The notes beneath the pieces are model-generated. The model searched no databases. It worked only from the letters and a program-made list of their open reading frames with translations, and had not been told where the DNA came from. Made by a program: the position numbers and the translations under genes. From Serilophus lunatus (lineage: Eukaryota; Chordata; Aves; Passeriformes; Eurylaimidae), in contig VXBA01002855.1 in the NCBI GenBank assembly GCA_013399895.1, positions 1,011,413-1,075,412 on the forward strand: a DNA stretch of 64,000 bases, in the 5' to 3' direction. Shown here in pieces: positions 12,501 to 26,200 of the stretch (positions are counted from its first letter, which is position 1; every line of letters starts with the position of its first letter).

Positions 12501-15500
12501 CTTACCCTCCCAATTCCCTCCCTGCTCCTGCTGGTAGGGGAGTGAGCGAGTGGTGCATGGGGCTTGGCTGCTGGCTGGGGTTAAACCACGACACAATTTT
12601 AGCTAAAGCCTTCCTGCCTGGGGCAAGTTATACTCTGAGAATGTAATTACAAAAATTGTGACAAGGGACACACAACATCCACAAAAATAAATACACCACA
12701 AGATGCAAGTAAAAGTTAATAACAGACTGAGAGGATTTTGCAAGAGTGAGAGAGAGATTTTCAGGCCTGTAAGAGTAAAGAAGAGAGAAAGCAGTTCTGA
12801 AAGCACTTTTTTAAAAAATATAATATGCAGAATGTATTTCTGGGACACAATTTAAAATACTCTAAGCATGAATCTAACAGAGAATCCTGCCAAAAAAACA
12901 GCAGCAATGCAAGAAAGGAAAATCTATACAACAAAGTGTTCGTATGGTATCATTTCTGTTAGGAAATAAGGGCAAAACTTGATCTTTGCATGGATCAGCT
13001 GAAAATAATTTTAGTTTTATTCTTTCTCAGCTTCTTCCTTCAGGCAAAGAGCTCATGTGTGCTCTTACTATAAATTATCATTACAATTTTCAATCTGGTC
13101 ATTTGTAATCAATCTAAATCTCTAATTTAGGACATTTATTCAATAGCTCCCTTAAGTAACTGAACCTTTAGCATCAAGAACAGCCTTTATTAGCCAAAAC
13201 TGTAAAACATGTCAGAGAGACTTAAAACAGATGATTAACAAAATGTAACAGTACCTTTTATTCTCACCTGCTGGTATCACTCCAAGAGGAACTGGTGCTC
13301 GGACAGGCTTTGATACATAATCTGTGTCTTTTCCAGCATCTATCTGGGCTCTAAGTAGTAGACCATGAGCAACTTCACTGACAGATCCATCTCCACCAAC
13401 ACAAACTACCCTATTAAAAAGCAAAAATTATAGAGTTAAAAATAAACTCTTCCATAGCTGAACAAACAAGTAGAAGGCAACTACTATACAGCATATACAT
13501 AATGATATTTCAAACAGCTAAAAAAACATGCTTTCTGTAAAAACAAGCTCAGGCTTCACTGTCAGATCAGTGAGATATAAGCATCCTTATTTCTGCTGTC
13601 TATCTGAGTAGAAGTAAATATATTTAACAACTTACAAAGTTTTTCTGACCTTACCACACATTATGCACATAAACTGAAACATAAGATCTGCACTGGAATA
13701 GCCCTTTCCATCTTTCAATGCTGACCCACACAATCATCACAATGCCTTTTAATTGCCCTTATAATAACAACTCACCAAATAGTACAATAAAATTAAAAAA
13801 TACTTGAAAACAGCTATTTTCGCACACTATGCAGGCAGTTGAGGGATTTAGCAAGGTATAAAATCCAAGTGCCAGCAATCCTTTGCACGAAGGTACTTAA
13901 TCACTGCTTCTGGAGCACATAATTAAACTCCCACCTGCTGTGGCTATAGAGAGGAATGCATTCGTCTGTAAGAGCTCTGCTACAGCAAGCCTTTTTTTTT
14001 TTTTCCCCTTGTTTTTCTTTATTTAAACAGCTATTACAGTGATTCTCCAAAATTGGGAAATACATTTTGATGACGATAATAGTAATAATACATCCAAGCA
14101 TTTATAAGTGACAGAGTCACTTTAAGAGGAGCCCACCTAAAGTATGTGTTTTTTGTATATTTATATGAATGCAGCTGCAAAAGTACATCCAACAATTCAA
14201 CCAGATAAAACTGGTAAGGTCTTTACAGGAAAATATTTGCTATGGTTTTAAATGTTTAAATTCAAGTACCTCACTTCTTTACATTCTTTTTCAGTTCCTA
14301 TTACTATTTTCAAGCTATTTCTTAATTGATAATATTTTAGGGATGTTTTCTCTATCTAGCTAAAGACTGCCCACATTAACTTAAAAATAAAAAATAGAAT
14401 ATGCAGCAGAAGTTTGAAGCACATTTTCTTCCTGCTCATAATCAGGAGTCACTGCCTATCTTTTGACCTATTTTTTGTTTATTCCTAGGCTTAAAAGTTT
14501 CTTTCACAGCAGCGAAAACATTTAATCTTTGATGTCTGATAAACTGTACACTGGAAGGACTTACGTAGATTGTCTTCTGGTTATTAAAATTTCTGAAAAC
14601 AGATATATTTTCTTCTTTCTGATCTTCTGATTTTGAAGAGTTGTTGTTTGCTGTAATTTTGATTTTTATTATTTTAGCATTAATCATCAAGAATTACCCT
14701 TTTTGGCTGGAAATAGAGATACCAACAGGGATCTGGGATTCCAAAACTAATTAGTGAGAACTTGCTATGCATAAGGAGTAAAAAGGCTTGACCAAACAGA
14801 TTTGACTTAGACCACAAAGAAGGCTTCTTAGAATAAGAAATATCTACCTAACCACCAGACACAAATTTCTTAATCAACTATTCACTAAGGTCTGACTAAT
14901 CCAGGCTACTCTAAATATCCTTAATACCTTAGGCTCCTGATTAGGGAAGAAATATACGCCTGTACATTGTCTATTTCTGTACAAACAGGAAAACAGGGCT
15001 AAGATGGCAGCATCACCAATGCACTCTCTGTTACCAAGGCTCAGCCACAAGGCAGAGGAGAAAAAGCACACTGCTATGTTGACAAAGTGCCTAAATTCCC
15101 AGTGTCCCTAAAAAAAAAGTGGATAGCAAAAATGTGTAATATACATAACATACGCCCATGATCTCTGCAAAATAGAGTGGTAACTGGAGAAATCAGAGAA
15201 ATTATATATACAAAAAACAGTTCTGACAAAGAATTAACACATGGTATTGCTTACAGAATACACCGAGTTATAAACTTCCAATTTACTACTGCAAACAGTA
15301 ACCTTCAATTTATTTCATATGCTCTTCAACACATAAAGAACCATAACTCTCTTAGACAAAAAAATCAAGCTCGGAAATTGCATGTCACCATACTGTTACC
15401 TACTGTAATGAATGAAAAAAAGAAAATCAGTTGTCTTGCTCTTTCTACATTTTTACATCTGAAACAGGCAATATTTGAAAAACACAAGCTGAGTTTGTGT

Positions 15501-17174
15501 ACAACAATAAATTCATGTAAGCATGGTCTTCAGTCCACACCTGACTTGCTTCCAGTTGCTTCCAAGCTTGGGCAAAGCAAGTAAGATCTATCTGCAGAAA
15601 CGGCACAAAAACTACTTTACCTCTTACAATCACACACAGGGTCTAAAACGAGGCACAGAAGTGCTGTCTAGAAAGGAGAGGGATCTTTTCACCTCAGAAA
15701 TCCTAGCACCATATTGACTTAGGAGTTTCTTCCAGCCCGCTCTGGTTCTGTTTGCCCTAAGATCTGGCTACTACAGAGCAATCTTACAAGGTAAGTAGTC
15801 CAGTGACTCTACCCAAAGATCCAAGATAAAACAATTCAAATACAGCTCTGTATAGAAGACATTTGTGCAAGAACATACAACCCAGGCTTTTTCTTTCTTT
15901 GTCTTTGTATTCTTGCATAATGCAAAGACTGCAATTTTCATGAAGCATGTTTCAGAAGGCTTTATGTTTATTTACCATTATTTATTAAGCTAAAATGTAT
16001 ATTTGTTGTCATTAACTAATAAAAACCAAAGCATTTATTGAGAATCCGAGACTTTCTCGGGTTTCATACATATGAGAAACAGACTAACTCATGAAATACC
16101 TACCAGCATAGTTTTGGTTGGAATACAAGTAAAAAATAACATGCTGAGGTTTACTAGTATTCACAGTCACTAACCAACTTACCCATCAAATGCCTGGAGT
16201 TCACATTCTTTAAGTACTGAGAGAGCATGTCCTTCATATTCAGTTACTGTGGAAAATATTAATTATGAGCAGATTAGATAATTTTAAAATGTTTTAAATT
16301 ATTTTGCCCTTGTAACAGTAATTCAATTCAGGTTTTTTAAATTGTCAGAAGTACAAGAAGTTTTATTTTACAGTTACAATAACCAAAAGGAGAGATGTTA
16401 AAACTTAGCTGACATCAGACACGTCTATTTAGTGCATTTCAATTCTGATAATTTAAAAAGATGTTTGTTGCATCAAAACACAAGTTTTAGCACTGACACA
16501 GTTGCAGAACTTCCAGAAAATAAGCACATCCTCAGTTAAGACTGAATTATTCCACGATCAATCAAATTTAATTGCCTTTGTGTTAGGATATGCAAATTGC
16601 TAAATCAAAAATATGAGGACTTAAACACAGAAGTATGAAATCAAGCCAAATACCAGTGACAACAGAATATAACACACAGAGGAAGGTGGTACAAGTATAC
16701 ACCAGAGTTCATAGCCTCTGGAGGAAATGAATCTGTCACTCCACATTGATGTCTCTGTGTTTGCTGATACCCTACATAGTACTGTAAATGCCAGTGAAGG
16801 CAGGATAAACTGGCATACTACAGATGGCACAAAGCATCATAACTACATTTAGCATTTTCTAGGGCAGCTTTGCCAGAAGAGACAGCCCAGCTGCAGCCAC
16901 CCATCAAAGATTTTTGCTGACTGACATGACACTTGCAGATGGATTTTTTGTGTAAGAATGTGCATCATTATATGCAAAATTACATTAATCTTTCATGCTT
17001 GTCTGTCCCTGGTGCTTGCATAGTTCAAGGCTTTTCTCCAGTGTTTCTAAACACTGTTAAAATTATTAGTTTTGGTGTCTAAAATAATCATTCCATATCT
17101 GTACCTGTTCTAACAGTATTTCTACAGACTGTTCAAATGCTGCTTACAAGAACTAAAAACACCCCCTCCCGTGT

Positions 17175-17207
<33 letters not shown>

Positions 17208-20200
17208 GTGACTATATGTATCTTCTTTCCTAAAACAAAAGGGAAAACAACACCAAAACAGAAGTGATAAAATTTTTACACTTCCCACTAACCAACTGTA
17301 TACAGATGTATAGCATATAACTTCAGAATATCCCATTAGCAAAATTCTAGTGCTTGGTGTTTTGAAAATTCTTAATTAAAGACTAGAGTTATTCTGATTA
17401 TATGAAAGGCAAAAAATTACCATTTGGCTGCAGAAATACCTATCACTGTAATAAATTCTGTAAATAATTCCCAAAAGTTACTTTCACGCAGGGCCTCTCC
17501 AGCTGATCAAAGCACAGTGTTTAAGTTACCATATTAAGTTTTGCGTTACCAATAGGAACCATGACTTTATCAATATCTGTAGATTGTGTAAAAAGTAACC
17601 ATGCAAAATTGCACAAAGGTTCAAATATCTAACCATTGCTTAGCTGTGAAATAAATTTTTTCTAAGAGAACATACAGTTGGTTACCAGGTTACATGCCTT
17701 TTAAATGAACATGATGACATTTAGAAAGTTATGAGTACAGTCTAATTAAAATGGAACAGTAAATAAGATTTATCTTGTAACAGAAAACATGCCCAGTGCT
17801 TCCCTTACATAATGTAAGTATGCCTACTATTACAAAATTAATTCACTCAAAGAACGTGGACATGAAAATAAAGAGGGCTCTTGTCTATAGAGAAATCAAT
17901 AAAGGCAGTAAAAATTACTAATGTTAGCCAGATTGATAGCAACTCCATGCCCTTTGCATCTAATAGCTTAAGTTTGGAAATTAAGTACAAGGACTACTGC
18001 AAGGCTTAAGATTGGGGAATTCCAAGAAATCTAAAATTTGATGAGACAATGACAGAGGCGCACACTATCTATTTTGGATCACTGTGACAAAAAGACAATG
18101 AAAAAAATGAGGTTTCCAGGAAAGACTTTGTGAGAACATATAGAGAATCACTCCAGTAGAAAAAAAAACCTGAAAAAATCCAACACAGACCAAAAGAGAC
18201 CATGTCTAGAAAGTTTTCTTCAGGCTTGACAGTCTCCAGAAGGGCATGTATAAATCATTCCGATAGCTGGAAAAAAGGCTAAATTTTGAGTATTTGGACC
18301 TGTTCCAATTTAGAGAGAAAAACACCAAACAAACAAAAAACCGTACATAATAAATTTTTTTAAGAGGAAGAAAGCTTCTTTCTTCATTTGAGAAGGATCC
18401 AGATTATATATTTGGTAAAACTATTACCACAAAAAATATTATTTAATGATGTTTCAACTATTTCTAATGTATAATTGAGAAAGTTTTTCTTTCTCAAGGA
18501 CATTTTGTTTTTGTTTCAAGTAACAGCATCCTGAAGGAAGGACACCAGTGTACCTCATTTGAACAGTCACACATACTCCAAAATATTTTAACGCCCTGCC
18601 TCGCCCAGTGAACAAGAACTAGGGGTTCTGCTTCTACATATAGGAAAAGCAATATACAATGAGTTCAGTACTTCAAAACATGGGATGCTTTCCTATAACA
18701 CCTAAAAATACTGACACTCATGTCACAGACTAAAGTCAATAGGATTAGAACTGCTAATGATAACATTTTTCATCCAGTGTCAACACCAGTTAATCTGTTA
18801 TTTACTGCACAGTAAGTTCAAACCAATGTTATTTATCTGGTTCTCAAATACATTTTTCCCTTTGTGATTCTGCCCTAAAAACAGAGGTTTGGGAAGGCTG
18901 TTCTTTTTGCCTAAATGTCCAGTTTTTAACTGTACATCAACAGAAGCAAAGGAGTGAAAACTAGGAAGAGACGTGAGACAAGTTTTATTTTGTCAGGGTT
19001 TCGTTTATTTTTTATTATGTGTAAGATTTTTCAAGATACTAATCTATTTCTAAAATATTGACTCCAGTTATCACTATTTGCTAGTACTTGCAGGTATCTC
19101 AACAGCTGAGTGAGCTTTTTTTTTGGAAGAGTCACTGTTCTTATCCTAGCAGCCGTATCACCCCAGCTGCAGCATAAAAGATTGCCAAATTCCTAAAAGA
19201 ACACACATAAAGGCCAGATTTTAACTATTGTTTAGCCTCAGCTACGGTTAAAAGTCCTGTTTCAATTTAAATTTGCTAATTCCCACTTTCTAGTGCACTA
19301 AGCACTTCAGAGATTTGTTTATTGCATTAACAAAAATAACCCAAAAACCAATAAAACACAATCTCCTATAAGGCCTCTGACTACTTTTACTGAAATTAAT
19401 AAACCTGTATGTAGTACACAAAGTAATGTGGTATAAAAAAACAAAGCCATACCTACCACATCTAAAAATAATTTGAAAAAGTACATGTTACTTCAGAACT
19501 CGCTTAATTACATGCATGCTTTTTGATTGCTTTATGTCCTTGATTATTAGAGAATACTTGCACTCCAAACTTCTAAGCATGCAAGAAGTTTATTCCAAGA
19601 GAAGTTACTCTGAAGAGTAAGTCTGGCAAGCCTGATCACCAAGGAAGCAGAGCCAGCTACCAGTACAACATGGGATGATGAGAGCTCTGCACCCCACTGT
19701 CAGTGTTGGATAGTTTGAGGTGTTTTTAGTAACCTGCAAGTCATGCACTGTGTATGAACTGGGAGCCACTTCAGAAGTTCAAATTTGGTATAAGATTTTT
19801 GTGTACAATGAACTGAAAAGCTTTAAATAAGTGTATGTGGAAAAGTCTAAATGTAAACTATCTTCACCGTAAAAAGTTGTACAAAAGCCTTCACAATGTC
19901 AGTACCTTTATACCCCACCAGTTATGTAAATATTGGCCATGTTCCAAAAAAGCAGGACACACTCCAACTTCACAATTATGGGAGGAAAAAAACCTGTTTA
20001 ATTTACTCAAAATAAAACACTGAAATAAAGTTTTATTAGAAGATGGTACCAGTGGACAGGACTTTCACTCGGCACTCACCACAACCATATTTTTTTAAAA
20101 ATGCATAGTTCTTAATTATTTCATTTTCTACTACCATTGAAAACTGTAGTTTTCTCATTTTGCCTGTAGGAGGAGTGTTAGGCAGCTAATAAGCACAATA

Positions 20201-23200
20201 GTATCTCAACATCGCCAAAATAACCTCATTGAAAGGATAAGACACTAAACGTTTTTCTGGCTAAACCCAGAAGCTTCCTCTCAAAATTTTAACTAGAAAT
20301 AAATGGAAAAACCCCAACCTTTAAACTGTTTCTATTGAACTACAAATTGTATTCATAGTTTGTCTTAAAAATGTTTCTTAAATATTGTGACTGAACAAGG
20401 CTAAGTTCAATTTCTAAGAAACAGCATTATTATTAATCGGTTCCCACTATCAGCCATGCCTTGCAGGTGAAAAATATGGCTGTGAGAATCAAAACATGTA
20501 AAACTGCTGCCACTTAAGACAAGTTAAGAAATTATCACTACAGAATTCTAACACAGACAATCTTTTTCACATTTATTCTAAACGTGAGTTTAATTTTTAA
20601 GTGATTTTACTTTAAATTGTGGGCTACATAATTCAAAAATACAAAGATACAAGTAATAAAATTAGCAAGATAAATCTTATCTATAAACACTTACTGTATT
20701 AATTATATCCTCATGCCTAAAAGAGATTATCTCAGAATAATCTTTGGCCTGCAACCAGAAATAGTCATCATTTCATAAGAAGTTTAAGGAACAACTGTGG
20801 GATGAGCTCTCTGTATTTTAATTTAAATGGAAACTTACTATTTTTCAAGTCATTACAAAAGACATAGGAAAAGACTTTTTGATGTTAAAATGTCTTGCAC
20901 CAGAGTTTATATTTCACATGAATACGAAATACATTATCAAAAAATAGCAGTGTATTAAATTTAAATGTAACGCTATGGATTAAAAATTATTGTGATTGGG
21001 AAATGCAATTTCTCTGTAAATTTGGGTAGGTTTGGGGACCAAACTTGATGCAGCCTAAGTTTCAGTCTGGTCATAGAAGGGGGCAGAAGTAGTGATCAGG
21101 TCATTGACATTTTACCATCATAAGAAAACTCATTATTTCCAAGTTCAATTTCTTATAAAAAGTCAAACAAATGAAACAGCCAAAGGGCAAATTCAGGACA
21201 TAAAGCAGAACTGTGGCACAAATTGGGGCCTTAAATCCAAACCTGCTATCAGGAACTCATGGTTGAGCAGAAGGCAGCACCACTACAACACTACAGTTGT
21301 ACCTTTGCATTACCCAGACACCAAGTCATGTCCATGTGCCTCGTGACAGCTGCTCTTGTCATCACAGAACTTAATCACCTAAGGCTTCCAGGTCTTCCCT
21401 GAAACTGAGTCAGAATCTAGAAATACTATGTCCTTCAGATTAGCCCCTCTTATGTCAGGCCAAAAGATGTTCTCAGAAGAGAATAGTTAAGAACATGCAT
21501 TTGTCAGAATGCAGGAACAACTCTTACCAAGTGTCAGATGTTAAATGCTTGTTTGTTTATATAGGATGCTTACTTTAAAAAATAACAATATGTTACTATT
21601 GTTAATTGCTGTAAATGAAAAATATTCCATTCCTAACAATTACAAAAACATTTTTGACAAAATAAAATTATATTGTATTAACTAGAGTTCTAAACACACT
21701 ACTTGCAGGCAAAGCCAATAAAGATTAGCAGTAAATTTAAATTGTCTTGTATGCTTATGTACTACTTGCATATTAGGATTAAGTATGCTTTTGAAGCAAC
21801 TTACCAGTGACATCAGTTTTTATGTCAGCAAGCTTAAAAAGAGGTGCAACTTTTTCAAAATAAACATGAGCAGCTTCTCTTTTGTGGCTGCTTGGATTAA
21901 CAAATACTTTTAAGGATTTTGGTCTGTTTTGAAAGCCTAAAAAGAAAAGACAAAACATCTAAGATTACACAAAGCCCAATTATTTTTACAGCTCAAACAA
22001 ATTTTGAATATTAGATCCACTGCAATATTTTAACAGGAAAAATAAATCATAGCCTAAAAGGAGTTTCAATTTCTTCTTGGATGTGCACTATTTAGCTTCA
22101 AATTACAGTACTGATTGCTTTTGTGTGTACAGCTAACAAAGAGCTGTATGAACCAGAAAAAAAGTATATGTCGTAGCTTAGTGAAACCCTGACACAGGAA
22201 CAGGATGAATGTAAAGAAGCCATACGTTTGGCCAACAAAAAAGAAAAGAAACCCAAACATCAAAACATATCCTTGTTGGAATTTACAATGACACCTTCCC
22301 AGCAGGCATATGAAAATGGCATCCAGTAAAACTGACACTACAATCCAACACTTTTGATTTCTGAGAGTGCAAATCAAACAAAGGGAATTCCCTCGTCCTG
22401 AAGGAGGTCCAAAGAAATAGAAAGAAACAGAAAACTTGGCAATATAATTCAGAAATCTGAGAATTATTGTTGGTTTTACTTTTTAAACATTTCGGTCTTC
22501 AAAACAAAGTAACAAAGCCCAAGGAAACGATACTGAGAAACACTGGTATACAAGCTGTACCTTGTGTTGCACATTGATCTCATTAAGTAATTTTATTCTT
22601 TGAAATATGGCATTTTGTTGAATAATAAGTAATTCATACTAAACCAACGACATTACTTTTCAAGTTCTCCTCTCCAGAATTCCTACAACTGCCACAGTTC
22701 AGTGAGGCTGCTTTGCTACAAAAAGCAAGCAGCAGCACACAATGCTGCTGTTCCTTTGGTAGTTATTTAAAATATATGACTTGAACTATTCTAATTCTTG
22801 TTTTAGTATCAGGTGAGACTATCACTTTCTTTTCCAAAGAAAAGCCAGAATATCTGGCAAGTGTATGCTTTTAACATTTAAGAACAAAACGTAGTAGGCC
22901 ACAACTCCAGAAGGAGCCAAGAGTGAAAGGACATTTTCCCACCCCAGGAAGGCTATTACTTGAAATATTACAGCCACTTGTACCTTCAGAGTGTCAGCTG
23001 GGACTTTCTGAAGCTCATTCCACTTACTTTACCTCAACAAGTGAACAGGAACAATTCCTCAAAGAAATTACAGCTAAAAACTATTTCAGCATTAAAGGGG
23101 AAAGCATTCTTTAAGATCAAAACATAACAGTTATAAAAGTCCCACAGATTATTTTTTCACTTATTTAAACACACCAAGTAATCTGGAAATGAAAACTAGC

Positions 23201-26200
23201 ACTTTATCCAGTTTGTGTTAGTAAATTTAGATGACTTCCTAAATATACTGAAGGAAATTACTGGATCAGTTTGCTGCTATAACCACAAAAGCATACACAA
23301 AATCTTTTATAACTATGTCAAAATGTTGCACATAGTGCCAAGTCACTGCACAGCAAATTAACCCTAAGGAAGCCTTAGCGCCTCATGAATCCTGCTCATC
23401 TTCAGTAACAAGCCTTAGTAGCACCTTCAAAAACTTATCTCCAAAAAGGAGCAAAAAGTAAGTAGGGATGTGCTGGAGGGCAGGGCTGCTGTTTACAATG
23501 AGCTTGATAGCTACAACAGAGGTTTGACAAAGCCTGAAGATGTTGAATAAAGACATACACACAGTCCAGCACATGGCCTGGCAAAACCCTCAGAGGCAGG
23601 GCTGGGAAGGACCAACCATGCAGCACCTCTTCCAAGAGCACCACCAGCTCCTGATGGACAAGCTGCTGAACATGGGTGAACAGTGTGCCACAGACATGAA
23701 GGCCACATGCTTACTGGGTTGAAAAGAGAATAAACAGTGTAAAGCTTATCACTATGCCCTTGTTTTTAACATCTTTTGAGCCTAAAGTTCAAGAACTGCA
23801 TCCACTTTCAGGCCCCCCCAGCACAAGATTGAGAGAGTAGAGTGAGTCCAACAGAGAATTTTGACTACAGCCAGGGGCTGGAACAGGCCTCAGACAAGAG
23901 TCAGCAGTAGCTGACTTGTACAGCCTTAAGAACAGAATCTACCTAAATGCTTTCCTTAAGTATCTACTGTGGGAGTAACCAAGACCACCAAGCCAGACCT
24001 CCTGGAGGTGTAAAGACAAAAAAGGCACAAGGAATATTCCAGTGTGAAATAAAGAAAAACACTCTTCACACAGTGAAGCCACACTTTCCATCTTTAGAGA
24101 TTTTTCAAAACTTACCTGGACATGACTCTTAGCAATCTCTCCTTTTTTAAAAGCTCACCTGCCCTAAGCAGGAAGCTATAACAGACAATCTCCAGAGCCA
24201 TTCCAACCTAAATTATTCTTAATTCTCTGGAAATAGAAACAAACACTACAGGTATGTACTGCAGTGTAATTTCTAATCACAGGGATTACAATACAAACAA
24301 GAAAGACTACAAAAAGTTCCCAAAGACTACTAATACATATAAATCAGCATCATAAAGATATTATAATAATGTCTTAATTGAAATCTACTGTCTGGTATCA
24401 TTGCAGCCTTTTAGAAGCCATAAAAATAGTAAGACCAAAATAATTTCTGTGACTTGGTAATTTGCCTAAAGCATCAGTAGAAATTAAGCTGAAAACTACA
24501 AGAATTAGGACTCCTGATGTAAAAAAAAGATTTAGCCACATCCATAAATGTGCTATCATGTTTCTTATCTTTTTTACAGGAACTCCTACCTATGATAAGC
24601 TGATTCTAAATGCTCAACTCCCACCAAACACTCACAGCCACAGAACTGTAAAAACTGACTTCAGTCATTGATTTCTAGGTAAAGTATACCTTTAAACTTA
24701 AAAAAAAAGAATATAGCACACAAAGCAGAGGAAAAGAATAGGAAATTACAGCTTGTAGAATTAGAGAAAGGTGATGAAGTGCCATAATTTGTTACCCAGA
24801 CAGTGTGAGTTAGAACACTGCTAAACAGCCATTAGGAAAAAACGGAAGGGAAAAAAGCAAACATTGCTATCTCGCTTCATTGTTTTTGAGTTTTAGGTGT
24901 AAAAATGTAAGCCCTAGGTGGTAACATAAAATTTTTTTAAAAATTCTAAGTAGGCAAAATAATACAGACATTTCAAATGAGAAAAAAATCCTAGATTTTT
25001 AAGGAAACAGTTAAATTTCATTTTTTAAAAAAACAAAAATTCATTCATTAAATTATTCTAAATCAGAAACTGCATTTATAACTATGTATTGCTGAAAAGT
25101 AGATAAGAGTTAATACAAAAATCCTAGTGAGATTTTTAAGGACAAAATGAATTCACAGGATAAAAGTATTAGAATATTCTATGACTAGTTGAATATCTAT
25201 TTACTTTTTTATAGAGGTAAAATATTTCACTTACTAAATAGGTGTCACCAGGCTTTTGAGCAGAGCAGGTACACTACTGATGTGGTTTTGTTTGAGCCAA
25301 ATAATTGCCAACTGACATAAAAGGATAATCATGACAAAAATTATTACTTTATCATTCTCAGCATGCACTGGACATGTTATAACACACCAAACAATTGAGG
25401 TTAATGAAAGAATATCCAGTATCAGTAAAAGATTAAATTTTCACACAGTATTATTATGAAACTTCTTTAAGAGTATTTTTAAATAATCATCTTTTAATTG
25501 TCTTTAAACAACACCTATATGAATGAATCAACGTCATTGACTACAGTGTGCAACTGATTCCAGTCTGCCAGCCTTTTGGTGTTCTCCTAACTGGTATTCC
25601 GTTATTGTTTTCTGTGGCTGCTCCATTTGAAATGAACCAGCAGCCTCAAGCAGGAAGGCCAACTGTTCCTCTAGTACTAACAAATGTGCTAATATGCACT
25701 AGTTTAAACTTGATCTATCAAGTGAATCAGTGAACCATGAAGGGTGGTGGGTCAATCAGGGTGTTCTGAAAACAAAGGCTCATAGGGCAGCAGAGACGCT
25801 GTGCTCAGACATACATCTGTGCTGCTTTCAGGCCTCAGCTTTATGAAAATGGGTTTATGTTACAAAAGTTAAGAGCCTGGAATCATGTCATTACTGCTTA
25901 CATTTATAGATACTTTATACAACATTAAGAATATTATACATGAGAAAAACTAATAACATAAGATGGATTTGTTAATGTAACTATGGAGATACCACTGTTA
26001 ATATTAACTAACCAAAGTTAATGTTTAACATTAATGGTTTAATTAAAACTTCATGCATGAAGTTTCAGGCATTCATATCAAATCCCAGTGCGATACTACA
26101 GAATAGTAGATAAAAATAAGATGCACTTCATGCCTTTTTTGCTACTTTCTCATTTATTCTTAACTACAATTACTGACTTCTATTACATTACAGACTTTTT

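Larger units (their letters stand above)
7220..13267 (-). other. CERKL: CERKL intron 5, containing a solo LTR
   Basis: About 6 kb. It carries the ERVL-type LTR at 11999-12593 and a small 12-bp tandem repeat near 7508-7544. The rest is AT-rich sequence in which I recognise nothing. Confidence 0.85.

Noticed and set aside
15177..15584. 135-codon plus-strand open frame in CERKL intron 4
   Set aside because: The composition looks random, there is no domain, and an open frame of this length is expected by chance somewhere in 64 kb of AT-rich DNA.
23380..23730. Open frames on both strands in a GC-richer patch of CERKL intron 2
   Set aside because: No recognisable protein; overlapping frames on both strands indicate a local drop in stop codons from composition.
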